A stretch of 64,000 nucleotides of DNA from Microbacterium salitolerans (GCF_019720895.1 NZ_JAHKSH010000005.1:248001-312000), one strand, 5' to 3'. Shown: positions 1 to 7,697, numbered from the stretch's first letter. Numbers and translations: made by a program. The notes: a model not told the origin generated them from the sequence alone.

Positions 1-347
1 CATGACGCGAGACCGACCGCCAGTCGCACGGCGTCGATGCCGCGCGCCGTGCGCAGCTCGACGTTCTTGGCGGCGATGCGCTCGGCGGCGAGGCGGGCGC
101 CGCGGAGGGCCACTTCGTCGCGGAAGAGATTGGACAGGAGCGTCGAGCGCCCCGTGATGAACTGCGGAAGGCTTCCGGGGTGCGCCGTCGTGATCTCGAT
201 GAACGACTCGGGAGCCTCTCGATAGCGGAGAAGGGTCGAGTCCCCGCCGAGACCCGCCGCGAGCTGTCGGAGCCGTTCGCGCTCCGCATCGGCGACGTGC
301 GCGATCGGCACGCCGGGTTCGGCCACCTGCAGATCGCTCGGAGTCAC
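1..347 (-). CDS. DUF4011-type (helicase-like) protein, N-terminal fragment
   Basis: The minus-strand frame open to the left edge encodes about 115 residues. They include SLPQFITGRSTLLSNLF, an Arg/Ala-rich helix (GARLAAERIAAKNVELRTARGI), and a run ending in RLAVGLAS with TG at the window edge. This pattern (hP..L.qFl.GR.T.LS.LFR....AR.rA..i..K...L...rGi....LAvGLA) is what I recall from the N-terminus of DUF4011/AAA-type helicase-like proteins of actinobacteria. No helicase motif lies inside the window. GTG at 347 is taken as start; in-frame GTG codons further upstream are possible. It is divergent from the glycosylase gene. The family call is by memory of the motif, so only moderately secure. 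Confidence 0.55.
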   Translation of the reverse strand, partial: MTPSDLQVAEPGVPIAHVADAERERLRQLAAGLGGDSTLLRYREAPESFIEITTAHPGSLPQFITGRSTLLSNLFRDEVALRGARLAAERIAAKNVELRTARGIDAVRLAVGLAS

Positions 348-502
348 GCCGTCCGCCGATCCGGACAGCGCCGCTGAGCCCTTGATACGCCACACACGCG
401 CAAGGGTACGCACGCGATGTGGGAATCACGTGTCGGATCGCCGCGGTGCGTGCAATCTCTCTCGAGTTTCCGACGGATCCTGTGCGCAGCGTGTCGCGCC
501 GG

Positions 503-544
503 GGCAGCGTGTCCACATTCTCGGATCTCGACGATCTGTCCACA
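503..544 (+). promoter_or_regulatory. Intergenic repeat with two DnaA-box-like sites
   Basis: The gap between the two divergent genes (348-596) holds GTGTCCACA at 509-517 and CTGTCCACA at 536-544. Each differs by one base from the actinobacterial DnaA box TTGTCCACA. The 25-base stretch 503-527 recurs at 16127-16151 with 23 of 25 matches. Whether DnaA binds here is not known. I see no other element in this gap. Confidence 0.4.
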
Positions 545-596
545 GCGGGCCTCTGGTGCGCGAGCGGGGACGGCCGCGGCAGACCAGGATGGGCAC

Positions 597-1205
597 ATGA
601 GCGACACAGCAGAGACCCCCGGCGTCGTCACGGGTGCCGACGGCCTGGCCCGACCGGCGTGGGCCGAGCAGAGCGACCTCCTCCGCGACTACTACGACAC
701 CGAGTGGGGCATGCCGGTGCGAGACGAGCAGGGAGTGTTCGAGCGGCTGAGCCTCGAGGCATTCCAGTCGGGGCTGTCGTGGGCGACCGTGCTGCGCAAG
801 CGTCCGGCCTTCCGCGACGCATTCGCGGGGTTCGACCCCGACCGCGTGGCGCGCTTCGACGACGACGATGTCGAGCGGCTGATGGACGACGCGGCCATCA
901 TCCGCAACAGAGCGAAGATCCTCGCGACGATCGACAACGCGCGGGCGACCCTCTCGCTTCGCGACGACGGCACCGACCTCGCCGAGTTCGTCTGGAGCTT
1001 CCGGCCCGACGAGACGCCGGCTCCGGTCGCGCCAGGCGACGTCCCGTCGACGAGCGCAGAGTCCCTCGCCCTCTCGAAGGAGCTCAAGCGCCGTGGCTTC
1101 CGCTGGGTCGGCCCGACGACGATGTTCGCCCTCATGGAGGCGATCGGAATCGTCGACACGCACCTGGTCGCCAGCCACCGCCGCGGCACGAGCGGCGTCT
1201 GGTAG
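597..1205 (+). CDS. tag: DNA-3-methyladenine glycosylase I (Tag-like)
   Basis: The 202-residue product should excise 3-methyladenine in base-excision repair. It carries the Tag signature: YYDTEWGMPVRDE near residues 38-50, then FERLSLEAFQSGLSWATVLRKR, then the late KRRGFRWVGPTTMFALMEAIG helix-hairpin region. ATG at 597 is chosen because the family alignment begins there. In E. coli Tag the zinc is held by Cys4, His17, His175 and Cys179. Here Cys4 is replaced (RPAW for RCGW), His17 is Tyr (YYD for YHD) and Cys179 is Ser, so the zinc site looks lost while the catalytic fold remains. It is convergent with the symporter gene over a strong hairpin. Confidence 0.9.
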   Translation: MSDTAETPGVVTGADGLARPAWAEQSDLLRDYYDTEWGMPVRDEQGVFERLSLEAFQSGLSWATVLRKRPAFRDAFAGFDPDRVARFDDDDVERLMDDAAIIRNRAKILATIDNARATLSLRDDGTDLAEFVWSFRPDETPAPVAPGDVPSTSAESLALSKELKRRGFRWVGPTTMFALMEAIGIVDTHLVASHRRGTSGVW

Positions 1206-1247
1206 ACCTCCGCCGCAGACGTCCCCTCCCCCGTCGCGGCGGACACG

Positions 1248-1284
1248 ACGGACCCTCGAGAGCGGCGTGCTCTCGAGGGTCCGT
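1248..1284. terminator. Bidirectional hairpin between tag and the symporter gene
   Basis: A perfect 16-bp inverted repeat (1248-1263 with 1269-1284, 5-base loop) lies between two convergent genes. There is no clear U-tract, but placement and stability fit a shared terminator. Confidence 0.7.
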
Positions 1285-1327
1285 TCGTGTTCACCGCGGA
1301 GACGACGCTCGCCTCCGGCGGCTCGAT

Positions 1328-2953
1328 TCAGTGCTCGACGGCCTTCTCCGCGCCGTGCCCCGTCAGCGACCGCACGTCCATCTCGGCCGCGAGCGTCGGC
1401 GACTCCGCCCCCCGCCCGATGAACGAGCCGAGGAAGCCGAGCAGGAAGCCCACGGGAATCGAGATGATGCCCGGGTTCGACAGCGGGAAGACCACGATGT
1501 CGATCGCCGGGAACACGCTCGTCTCCGTTCCGGAGAACACGGGACTCAGCACGATCAGGATGATCGCGGCGCCGAGACCGCCGTACATGCTCATGACGGC
1601 GCCCGCCGTCGTGAACTTGCGCCAGAACAGCGAGTAGAGAATGGTCGGCAGGTTCGCCGACGCCGCGACGGCGAAGGCGAGCGCCACGAGGAACGCGACG
1701 TTCTGGCCCTGCACGCCGATGCCGCCGATGATCGCGAAGGCGCCGACGACGAGCGTCGTGATGCGGGCGACCCTGACCTCGCCGTTTCCGGTGACCTTGC
1801 CCTTCTTGATCACACTGGCGTAGATGTCGTGCGCGAACGACGCGGACGCCGTGATCGTGAGGCCCGCGACGACGGCGAGGATGGTCGCGAACGCCACGGC
1901 CGAGATGAAGCCCATGAGCAGGGGCCCTCCCAGAGCGTTCGCGAGCAGCGGCGCCGCCGAGTTCACCCCGCCCGGAGCCGCGGCGATCTGCTCCGGTCCG
2001 ACGAGCGCGCCCGCGCCGTACCCGAGCACAAGGCTCAGCAGGTAGAACAGCCCGATCAGCCAGATGGCCCACACGACCGAGCGACGAGCCTCCTTCGCCG
2101 TCGGGACCGTGTAGAAGCGCATGAGCACGTGCGGCAGCCCCGCGGTTCCGAGCACGAGGGCGAGCGCGAGCGAGAAGAAGTCGAGCGGGTTCGCGTACTG
2201 CAGACCCGGCGCCAGCATCGCCTCGCCGTGCTCGGAAGCGGCGACGGCCGACTCGAGCAGGGTGTTGAGGTTGAAGCCGTTGAGCGCGAGCACCCAGATC
2301 GCCATCACGAGGGCGCCGCCGATCAGCAGGAACGCCTTGACGATCTGGACCCAGGTGGTGCCCTTCATCCCGCCGATGAGCACGTACAGCACCATGACGA
2401 TCCCGACGACCGCGATGACCACCGACTGTCCGATCCTGCTGTCGATGCCCATGAGCAGCGACACGAGCCCGCCGGCGCCCGCCATCTGCGCGAGCAGATA
2501 GAAGAAGCACACCGCCAGCGTCGTGATCGCCGCCGCCATGCGCACGGGCGTCTGCTTCAGCCGGAACGACAGCACGTCGGCCATCGTGAACTTGCCGGTG
2601 TTGCGCATCAGCTCGGCGACGAGGAGAAGCGCGACGAGCCACGCGACGAGGAAGCCGATCGAATACAGGAATCCGTCGTATCCGTTCACCGCGATCGCGC
2701 CGACGATTCCGAGGAACGACGCGGCCGACAGATAGTCGCCCGAGATCGCGAACCCGTTCTGCGGGCCGGAGAAGGATCGACCACCCGCGTAGTAGTCCGC
2801 GGCGGACTTGCTGTTGCGACTCGCGCGGATGACGATGAACATCGTCACCGCGACGAATGCCGCGAAGATCGACATGTTGAGGATCGGATTGCTCTCGATC
2901 TCCTGCACGGCGGCCGAGGCCGTCGTGAATGCGGAGCTCATCCACTCGTTCAT
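1328..2953 (-). CDS. actP: Sodium:solute symporter, acetate/monocarboxylate type (ActP/MctC-like)
   Basis: A 541-residue SSS-family transporter in the plasma membrane, expected to import acetate or other short monocarboxylates with a cation. It shows about 13 hydrophobic segments, the family motif ADYYAGGRSFSGPQNGFAISGDYLSAASFLG after the first helix, and GGMKGTTWVQ further on. The start overlaps the stop of the upstream DUF485 gene by ATGA, a pairing typical of actP/mctC operons. The divergent neighbour is a RamA-like regulator, which in Corynebacterium controls acetate uptake and use. Substrate is inferred from family and context. Confidence 0.88.
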   Translation of the reverse strand: MNEWMSSAFTTASAAVQEIESNPILNMSIFAAFVAVTMFIVIRASRNSKSAADYYAGGRSFSGPQNGFAISGDYLSAASFLGIVGAIAVNGYDGFLYSIGFLVAWLVALLLVAELMRNTGKFTMADVLSFRLKQTPVRMAAAITTLAVCFFYLLAQMAGAGGLVSLLMGIDSRIGQSVVIAVVGIVMVLYVLIGGMKGTTWVQIVKAFLLIGGALVMAIWVLALNGFNLNTLLESAVAASEHGEAMLAPGLQYANPLDFFSLALALVLGTAGLPHVLMRFYTVPTAKEARRSVVWAIWLIGLFYLLSLVLGYGAGALVGPEQIAAAPGGVNSAAPLLANALGGPLLMGFISAVAFATILAVVAGLTITASASFAHDIYASVIKKGKVTGNGEVRVARITTLVVGAFAIIGGIGVQGQNVAFLVALAFAVAASANLPTILYSLFWRKFTTAGAVMSMYGGLGAAIILIVLSPVFSGTETSVFPAIDIVVFPLSNPGIISIPVGFLLGFLGSFIGRGAESPTLAAEMDVRSLTGHGAEKAVEH

Positions 2954-3300
2954 GCGCCTGCCTCCTTCTTCTCGAGGTCAGCGCGAATGTCCTTCGCGAC
3001 CGGATCCAGCTTTCTGTTGGCGAACGACACGTACAGCATCGTGATCAGGAATGTCGAGACGAACTGCCCGAGCCCGAGCAGCAGTCCGATGGTGATGTCG
3101 CCGAATACTCTCTGCGCCATGAAGTCCGGCGCCCACCCCGCGAGAAGCACGTAGACGAAATACCAGACGAGGAAGATCACCGCCATCGGGAACACGAAGG
3201 ATCGGTGAGCTCTCTTCAGGCCGCGGAACCTCTCTGAGTTCTCGACCTCGATGTAGTCGATGGGCGCCTTGGTCGGCGCGCCGATATCGTTATCCGTCAT
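2950..3300 (-). CDS. DUF485 membrane protein
   Basis: A 116-residue protein with two predicted membrane helices (FVFPMAVIFLVWYFVYVLLAG and a second near residues 74-95). DUF485 proteins nearly always precede actP-type symporters; their exact role is not established. The ATG at 3300 follows AAGGAGG with good spacing, which decides the start. It is translationally coupled to the symporter. Confidence 0.88.
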   Translation of the reverse strand: MTDNDIGAPTKAPIDYIEVENSERFRGLKRAHRSFVFPMAVIFLVWYFVYVLLAGWAPDFMAQRVFGDITIGLLLGLGQFVSTFLITMLYVSFANRKLDPVAKDIRADLEKKEAGA

Positions 3301-3444
3301 GTGGCCTCCTTGCCGCATGTCCGTGTGCGACGCGTCTTCGCGCCACTCGAACCGAACGAGCGCCAGACACGGCACCCGGTGCGAGTCACGACGCTACGAT
3401 GCCGCAAGGCACCTCTGTCACCCCCGAAAGTAGGTAACCGCACG

Positions 3445-4323
3445 ATGCAGACGACGCAGCGGATCGACGACGATCGCCAGCTCCTCACGCGCGCGGTCGA
3501 GGAGTTCGCCCGCCGCACGCGCTTCCCGATCGCATTCGGCGGTCTTCGGGATGCCGCGGGCGTCGCCCAGATCAGCGCGATCGTGGGCAATCGCACGCCG
3601 GCCCTGGACGGCCTCGCCGTCGCGCCCGATCGCGGACTGGGAGGGCGCGCCGTCACCGAGCTGCGCCCGCGCATGACGGGCGACTACGCCGGTGCGCGTC
3701 AGATCACCCACGACTACGACACGTTCATCCTCGGCGAGGGCATCGGCACGCTCATCGCCGTTCCCGTGCTCGTGCACGGCGCGCCCCGCGGGATCCTCTA
3801 CGGGGGCGCATGGGGCTCATGGAACGTCGGCGGCGTCACCGCCGCGCCCGCCGTCGAGGTGGCCGATCATCTCGGGCAGCAGCTGCAGCGTCGCGACGAG
3901 CTCGCACTCGCCGCGCCGACGCCCGTCGCCGCCCCGTCGACTGCGGGAGAGGGGGACCTGTCCCCCGCGCAGCGCGAGGAGCTCCGCGAGAGCTACGCCG
4001 AGCTGCGGCGCATCGCCGCGACCCTCGACGACCCCGTCCTGCGCGACCGTCTGCGCGACGTCGAGAATCGTCTCGCCGCCCTCTCGGGTGCGGGCGCGCA
4101 GCCGGCAGCACCGGCTCCGGTCGCCCAGGTGCGGCTCTCGCCCCGCGAGACCGACGTCCTCGCCTGCGCGGCGCTCGGGTCGACCAATGCGCAGATCGCC
4201 CAGCTGCTCGAGCTTCGAGAAGGGACCGTGAAGGCGTACCTGGGCTCGGCGATGTCGAAGCTCGATGCGTCGACGCGTCACGCCGCCGTCGCGGCCGCGA
4301 GGAGGCTCGGCCTCCTGCCGTGA
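3445..4323 (+). CDS. ramA: GAF-like/LuxR-type regulator, RamA-like
   Basis: A 292-residue regulator. The N-terminal about 160 residues form a GAF-like sensor region, a proline-rich linker follows, and the C-terminus is a LuxR helix-turn-helix (LSPRETDVLACAALGSTNAQIAQLLELREGTVKAYLGSAMSKL). The architecture and C-terminal HTH match RamA, the acetate-metabolism activator of Corynebacterium glutamicum. The position divergent from a DUF485-symporter operon supports the same role. An ACCCCC tract at 3420-3425, just upstream, resembles the C-runs reported in RamA sites. The target assignment is inference. Confidence 0.75.
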   Translation: MQTTQRIDDDRQLLTRAVEEFARRTRFPIAFGGLRDAAGVAQISAIVGNRTPALDGLAVAPDRGLGGRAVTELRPRMTGDYAGARQITHDYDTFILGEGIGTLIAVPVLVHGAPRGILYGGAWGSWNVGGVTAAPAVEVADHLGQQLQRRDELALAAPTPVAAPSTAGEGDLSPAQREELRESYAELRRIAATLDDPVLRDRLRDVENRLAALSGAGAQPAAPAPVAQVRLSPRETDVLACAALGSTNAQIAQLLELREGTVKAYLGSAMSKLDASTRHAAVAAARRLGLLP

Positions 4324-4344
4324 CCCGGGACCGGGCGGGGGAAG

Positions 4345-4417
4345 TGCCCCTGACTGGACTCGAACCAGCGACGCACGGTTTAGGAAACCGACGCTCTATC
4401 CACTGAGCTACAGGGGC
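4345..4417 (-). tRNA. tRNA-Arg (anticodon CCT)
   Basis: The minus strand folds as a 73-base tRNA with a 7-bp acceptor stem (GCCCCTG with CAGGGGC), a D-arm with AGCTCAGTGGATAGAGC, the anticodon loop reading CCT, and a T-arm with GGTTCGAGTCC. No CCA is encoded. Confidence 0.95.
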
Positions 4418-4471
4418 ATGCGCAGACGTGCGCCCACCCAGTCTAACGAGGTGGACGCACGTCGCTCGCGG

Positions 4472-4810
4472 TCAGTGAGCCGCGTCGTATGCCTGCAGAA
4501 CCGTCTCCGGCACGCGCCCCCGGTCGCTGACGGTGTACCCGTTGTCGCGAGCCCAGGCGCGCACAGCACCGAGATCGCGCGTGCCGCCGGTCGCTCGGCG
4601 GGGGCGCGTCTTGGCACCGGCGCCAGCGGCACGACGACCGGCCGAGATATACGGAGCGAATGCGTCGCGCAGCTTCTCGGCATTCGCCTCGGTCAGGTCG
4701 ATCTCATAGCTCTTGCCGTCGATGGAAAAGAGAACGCTCTCCCCTTCGCCCGGTTCGAGAACGGTCCCGTCGATGTCGTCGACGAGCTGATGAACAATCT
4801 TTCGAGCCAT
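4472..4810 (-). CDS. lsr2: Lsr2 nucleoid-associated protein
   Basis: A 112-residue Lsr2 (actinobacterial H-NS analogue) that bridges DNA and silences AT-rich genes. The N-terminal dimerisation domain runs from MARKIVHQLVDDIDG to about residue 58. A basic Ala/Arg linker follows, and the C-terminal AT-hook-like domain has the RGR motif at residues 97-99 (DRGRVP) that inserts into the minor groove. Length equals the mycobacterial protein. It stands alone between tRNA-Arg and the HNH gene. Confidence 0.95.
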   Translation of the reverse strand: MARKIVHQLVDDIDGTVLEPGEGESVLFSIDGKSYEIDLTEANAEKLRDAFAPYISAGRRAAGAGAKTRPRRATGGTRDLGAVRAWARDNGYTVSDRGRVPETVLQAYDAAH

Positions 4811-4876
4811 ATCCTCACGATAAAGGAATTCACTCGCGATTAGTCGTCACGCGCCGAGAGAAACTCTGCTCTCTCC

Positions 4877-5374
4877 TCACGCAGCCATGGCGAGATAAGG
4901 CTCCCACGACGGATCCGCGCGTTCGGAACCACGCACCGTCCATGCCGCGCCGCGAGGCGCCATCGGCATGATTCGCAGATCCCATCCCATCTCCTGGGGA
5001 GTGCGATCGCTCTTGATGTTGTTGCATTTCACGCACGCCGCGACAAGATTCGTCCAGGAATCCGCGCCTCCTCGCGAACGCGGAAGCACATGATCGATCG
5101 TCGACGCGGCACGCCCGCAATAGGCGCAGCGATGCGCATCGCGACGAAGAACACCGCGGCGCGTCACCGGAACTCGACGCGAATGCGGGATCCGCACGTA
5201 GCGCGTCAACACGATGACCGCGGGTCTGTCGTATGCTTCCGACGCTCCCCAGACCGGAGCATCCTCATCGTGTTCGACGACATTCGCCTTGTCATTCATG
5301 ACGAGGACGAGGGCGCGTTTGAATGAGACGACCGCAAGCGGTTCGTAACCCGCATTCAGAACGAGAGTGCGCAT
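4877..5374 (-). CDS. HNH endonuclease
   Basis: A 165-residue HNH-family nuclease. MRTLVLNAGYEPLAVVSFKRA opens the widespread actinobacterial version. The HNH fold has zinc-knuckle pairs CAYC and CVKC flanking STIDHVLPRSRGG. ATG at 5374 follows GGAAAGGA, which fixes the start. The cellular role of this solitary family is not established. The upstream region contains a complete rho-independent terminator and a translatable leader frame, suggesting that expression is attenuated. Confidence 0.88.
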   Translation of the reverse strand: MRTLVLNAGYEPLAVVSFKRALVLVMNDKANVVEHDEDAPVWGASEAYDRPAVIVLTRYVRIPHSRRVPVTRRGVLRRDAHRCAYCGRAASTIDHVLPRSRGGADSWTNLVAACVKCNNIKSDRTPQEMGWDLRIMPMAPRGAAWTVRGSERADPSWEPYLAMAA

Positions 5375-5600
5375 GTGCGATTTCCTTTCCCCACATCCCG
5401 GATGGCTTCCGGGGCCGACAGGTGGCCGACGCGGGCAGGCGCGACAGACGAAAAAAGGCGCTGTCGTCCAGACAGCGCCCTCGTGCAGGCCACGAACACG
5501 TCGTGGACCCCTTGCACACAATGCCTCAGAACGTAGCGTCCGAGCGCATCCGTGGTTCGGATGCGTGGGTGCCTGTCCATGGGCTCGGTTCCTTTCGCGC
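5356..5600 (-). promoter_or_regulatory. Candidate attenuator leader of the HNH gene
   Basis: The 370-base gap 5375-5747 is not empty. On the minus strand, GAAAGGA precedes ATG at 5580 and opens a 74-codon frame (start MDRHPRIRTTDALGRY) that runs through a rho-independent terminator (5451-5479) and ends at 5356, past the HNH start. Two more hairpins precede the terminator: 5545-5565 (8-bp stem) and 5490-5506. A terminator inside a translated leader, upstream of a gene with its own strong ribosome site, is the layout of an attenuator. The peptide resembles nothing I know. Confidence 0.4.
5451..5479 (-). terminator. Rho-independent terminator inside the HNH leader
   Basis: On the minus strand a 9-bp GC-rich stem (5471-5479 with 5457-5465, 5-base loop) is followed directly by six U residues (5456-5451). 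It lies about 77 bases before the HNH start and after no annotated gene, so it should act on the leader transcript. Confidence 0.85.
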
Positions 5601-5695
5601 GTCTTCCTGCGACGACGCGAACAGAGTAGCGCACCCGACACGCCCGAATGTCGAAGCGGAGGTGAATTCTCCCGGCGTCCCGGCCCCGCAACGCG

Positions 5696-5729
5696 AAACG
5701 CCCGCCTCGCACAAGCGAGACGGGCGTTT
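5696..5729 (-). terminator. Terminator of the M23 peptidase gene
   Basis: A 15-bp stem with one mismatch (5696-5710 with 5715-5729) and a 4-base loop stands 19 bases after the M23 stop codon. The stem ends in a short T/A run, fitting intrinsic termination. Confidence 0.75.
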
Positions 5730-5747
5730 CGTGAAGCCGGGATCAGA

Positions 5748-6677
5748 TCACATCGGGAGGTAGTACAGCGGATCGATGAGACCGCCGTTGATGCGGATCT
5801 CGATGTGGAGGTGCGGGGCGGTCGAACGGCCTGTGGAGCCGACGTAGCCGATGACCTGGCCCGCCGACACCGTCTGACCGACACTGACGGCCGTCGACGT
5901 CATGTGCCCGTTGCGGATCTCGATCTGGCTGCCATCGACGTTGCAGCTCAGCGTGACGAGGTTGCCGTACGCTCCCGACCACCCGGACGAGACCACCGAG
6001 CAGTCGTGCACGGCGTAGATCGGCGTGCCCGTGGCGGTCAGCAGGTCGAGGCCCTCGTGACCGCGGCCCGAGCCGAGGCTCTGGCCGACGGTGTATCCAC
6101 CGGGCAGCGGCATGGTCGCCCCACCCGATGAGGCAGGCGGTGCCGCCGGAGCTGCCGGGGCGGCCGGATCCGCGGGGATGCCGGCGGGAACTCCCGCGGC
6201 CTCCTCCTGGCGCTGCGCCTCTTCCTCTGCCTGGCGCTGCTGCTCCTTCGCGCGCTTGACCGCCTCGCGCTCGGCCTCGATCTTCTCGATCTCTTCGGCG
6301 CTCGTGGCCGAGTAGGTCGTCGCATCGAGCGAGGACTGCGTCACATCGGCGCTGGCCTCGAAGGCCTGAGCTTCGCCCTCGGCCACGTCACGGACGTCGA
6401 CGGCTGTTGCACCGCTCTCGTCCTGCTGCGTCGCGGCGTAGGCGGGGATCGCGACGCCCGCGATCAGTGCGCAGACCGCGGCCAGCGTGCCGACTGCGCG
6501 AACAGGCGTGAACCGCCGCGAGCCCTTCGCATCGGTCTTGCGCGTCGCGCGCTCTGCGAGGCGGACCTCCTTGCGAGCGGCCGCGAGCATCTTGCGGCTG
6601 TCCAGGGTGCGCGCGTCGGGTGAGTGCGCCTCGTCGGGGCGGGCGATCTCGTCGCGCGTCGTCTCGTTTTCAGCCAA
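5748..6677 (-). CDS. M23 (LytM) family metallopeptidase, membrane-anchored or secreted
   Basis: A 309-residue cell-wall peptidase. A cytoplasmic basic N-terminus is followed by a hydrophobic segment ending in AYAA (about residues 63-83), a Glu/Arg/Lys coiled-coil (EKIEAEREAVKRAKEQQRQ), an Ala/Pro linker and a C-terminal LytM domain. The LytM metal motifs are present: HEGLD (HxGxD) and HLHIE (HxHxE). The start is TTG at 6677, set by GGAGGAA at ideal spacing; no ATG fits. A structured leader lies upstream. It probably cleaves peptidoglycan cross-links; the exact bond is unknown. Confidence 0.88.
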   Translation of the reverse strand: MAENETTRDEIARPDEAHSPDARTLDSRKMLAAARKEVRLAERATRKTDAKGSRRFTPVRAVGTLAAVCALIAGVAIPAYAATQQDESGATAVDVRDVAEGEAQAFEASADVTQSSLDATTYSATSAEEIEKIEAEREAVKRAKEQQRQAEEEAQRQEEAAGVPAGIPADPAAPAAPAAPPASSGGATMPLPGGYTVGQSLGSGRGHEGLDLLTATGTPIYAVHDCSVVSSGWSGAYGNLVTLSCNVDGSQIEIRNGHMTSTAVSVGQTVSAGQVIGYVGSTGRSTAPHLHIEIRINGGLIDPLYYLPM

Positions 6678-6846
6678 AATCGGGTTCCTCCGTCGCCTCA
6701 CGTTCGGGTACGTCGGTTCGCCAGCACTGGGTTGGGGGCACAGTGAGACTCTGCAAGAAGGGCGAACCACACGAGGCGATTTCCCACAGAGCGACCCCGC
6801 ACGGGTGGCGGGGCATCGCTATACGGTAACGAAAGATAACGAAAAT
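6678..6846 (-). promoter_or_regulatory. Promoter and structured 5' leader of the M23 gene
   Basis: An AT-rich stretch holds a possible -10 (TATAGC, complement of 6818-6823) with ATTTTC 17 bases upstream. The leader then contains GGTTCGCC and its exact complement GGCGAACC around a smaller CACTG/CAGTG hairpin, all about 60-95 bases before the TTG start. Actinobacterial M23 and Rpf genes are often preceded by c-di-AMP (ydaO) riboswitches. I cannot match the conserved ydaO core here, so the element is left unnamed. Confidence 0.35.
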
Positions 6847-6913
6847 GTCACGCTCGCGGCCTGAGAAACTCCCGGCCAGCGGGATTCCGGCCCTCAGGGC
6901 GCGTGTTTCCGCG

Positions 6914-7612
6914 TCATTCCGAGACGAGGAAGACGTGCGAGGCCATCTCGATCGGCAGCTCGAGCGCCGAGTCGACATCATCCATCTGCACCAGCACATA
7001 GCCCTCGCTGTAGCGGAAGTCGCCATGCGCACCCGGAACGACGCCGGCTTCGCGCAGCTGCTGCAGCAGCTCGGGATCCACCTGCACCGGCTCGGCAAGA
7101 CGGCGCACGGTGCCGCGCACGGGCTGCCCCTCGGCGTCGAGCTTCTTGACGACGCCGATGACGCCCTCATCGAAGGTCGTCAGCGAGTCGACCTCGCCGA
7201 TCTCACCGAGGCCGGGAATGGGGTTGCCGTACGGCGACTCGTCAGGGTGGCCGAGCAGCTCGACGAGGCGGCGCTCGACGAGTTCGCTCATGACGTGCTC
7301 CCAGCGACAGGCCTCTTCGTGCACGTAAGCCCAGTCGAGCCCGATGACATCGCTCAGGAGGCGCTCTGCGAGCCGGTGCTTGCGCATGACCTCGATGGCC
7401 TTGCGACGACCATCGTCGGTGAGCACGAGACGACGGTCGTCTCCGACGCGGATGAGACCGTCGCGCTCCATGCGCCCGACGGTCTGCGACACCGTCGGTC
7501 CCGAGTGACCGAGGCGCTCCGAGATCCGCGCGCGCAGGGGGACGATCCCCTCCTCCTCCAGCTCGAGCACGGTGCGGAGGTACATCTCGGTGGTATCGAT
7601 CAGGTCGGTCAT
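6914..7612 (-). CDS. dtxR: DtxR-family metal-dependent repressor (IdeR/DtxR-like)
   Basis: A 232-residue iron- or manganese-responsive regulator. An N-terminal winged helix (RISERLGHSGPTVSQTVGRMERDGLI) is followed by the dimer/metal domain, then a C-terminal SH3-like domain (about residues 150-232). The metal site CRWEH matches DtxR Cys102, Glu105 and His106. Length matches DtxR and IdeR (226-230 residues). No iron gene is adjacent, so targets lie elsewhere. I cannot separate IdeR from MntR-like function by sequence alone, though the three-domain length favours IdeR/DtxR. Confidence 0.9.
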   Translation of the reverse strand: MTDLIDTTEMYLRTVLELEEEGIVPLRARISERLGHSGPTVSQTVGRMERDGLIRVGDDRRLVLTDDGRRKAIEVMRKHRLAERLLSDVIGLDWAYVHEEACRWEHVMSELVERRLVELLGHPDESPYGNPIPGLGEIGEVDSLTTFDEGVIGVVKKLDAEGQPVRGTVRRLAEPVQVDPELLQQLREAGVVPGAHGDFRYSEGYVLVQMDDVDSALELPIEMASHVFLVSE

Positions 7613-7646
7613 CACGGCGCTTTCGTCACGAGGGAGAACGGGTAAG

Positions 7647-7697
7647 GCGATCCTCACCTCCCACCAGCGTACGTGGCTCCGGGGAGGTGAGGATCGC
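7647..7697 (-). terminator. Long hairpin after serC
   Basis: A perfect 16-bp inverted repeat (7647-7662 with 7682-7697, 19-base loop) sits between the serC stop and the dtxR start, both on the minus strand. There is no U-tract, so termination or mRNA stabilisation are both possible. Confidence 0.5.

Noticed and set aside
419-3154. Very long open frames opposite or across real genes (for example 419-3154 plus and 426-2945 minus)
   Set aside because: They are Arg/Asp/Glu/Gly-rich out-of-frame readings typical of high-GC DNA and overlap well-supported genes (tag, actP).
5521-5714. Alternative small minus-strand frame (5526-5714) as a separate gene
   Set aside because: It lacks a ribosome site and overlaps the leader frame and the M23 terminator.
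6678-6846. ydaO (c-di-AMP) riboswitch before the M23 gene
   Set aside because: The position is right but I could not find the conserved core, so the element is listed without a name.
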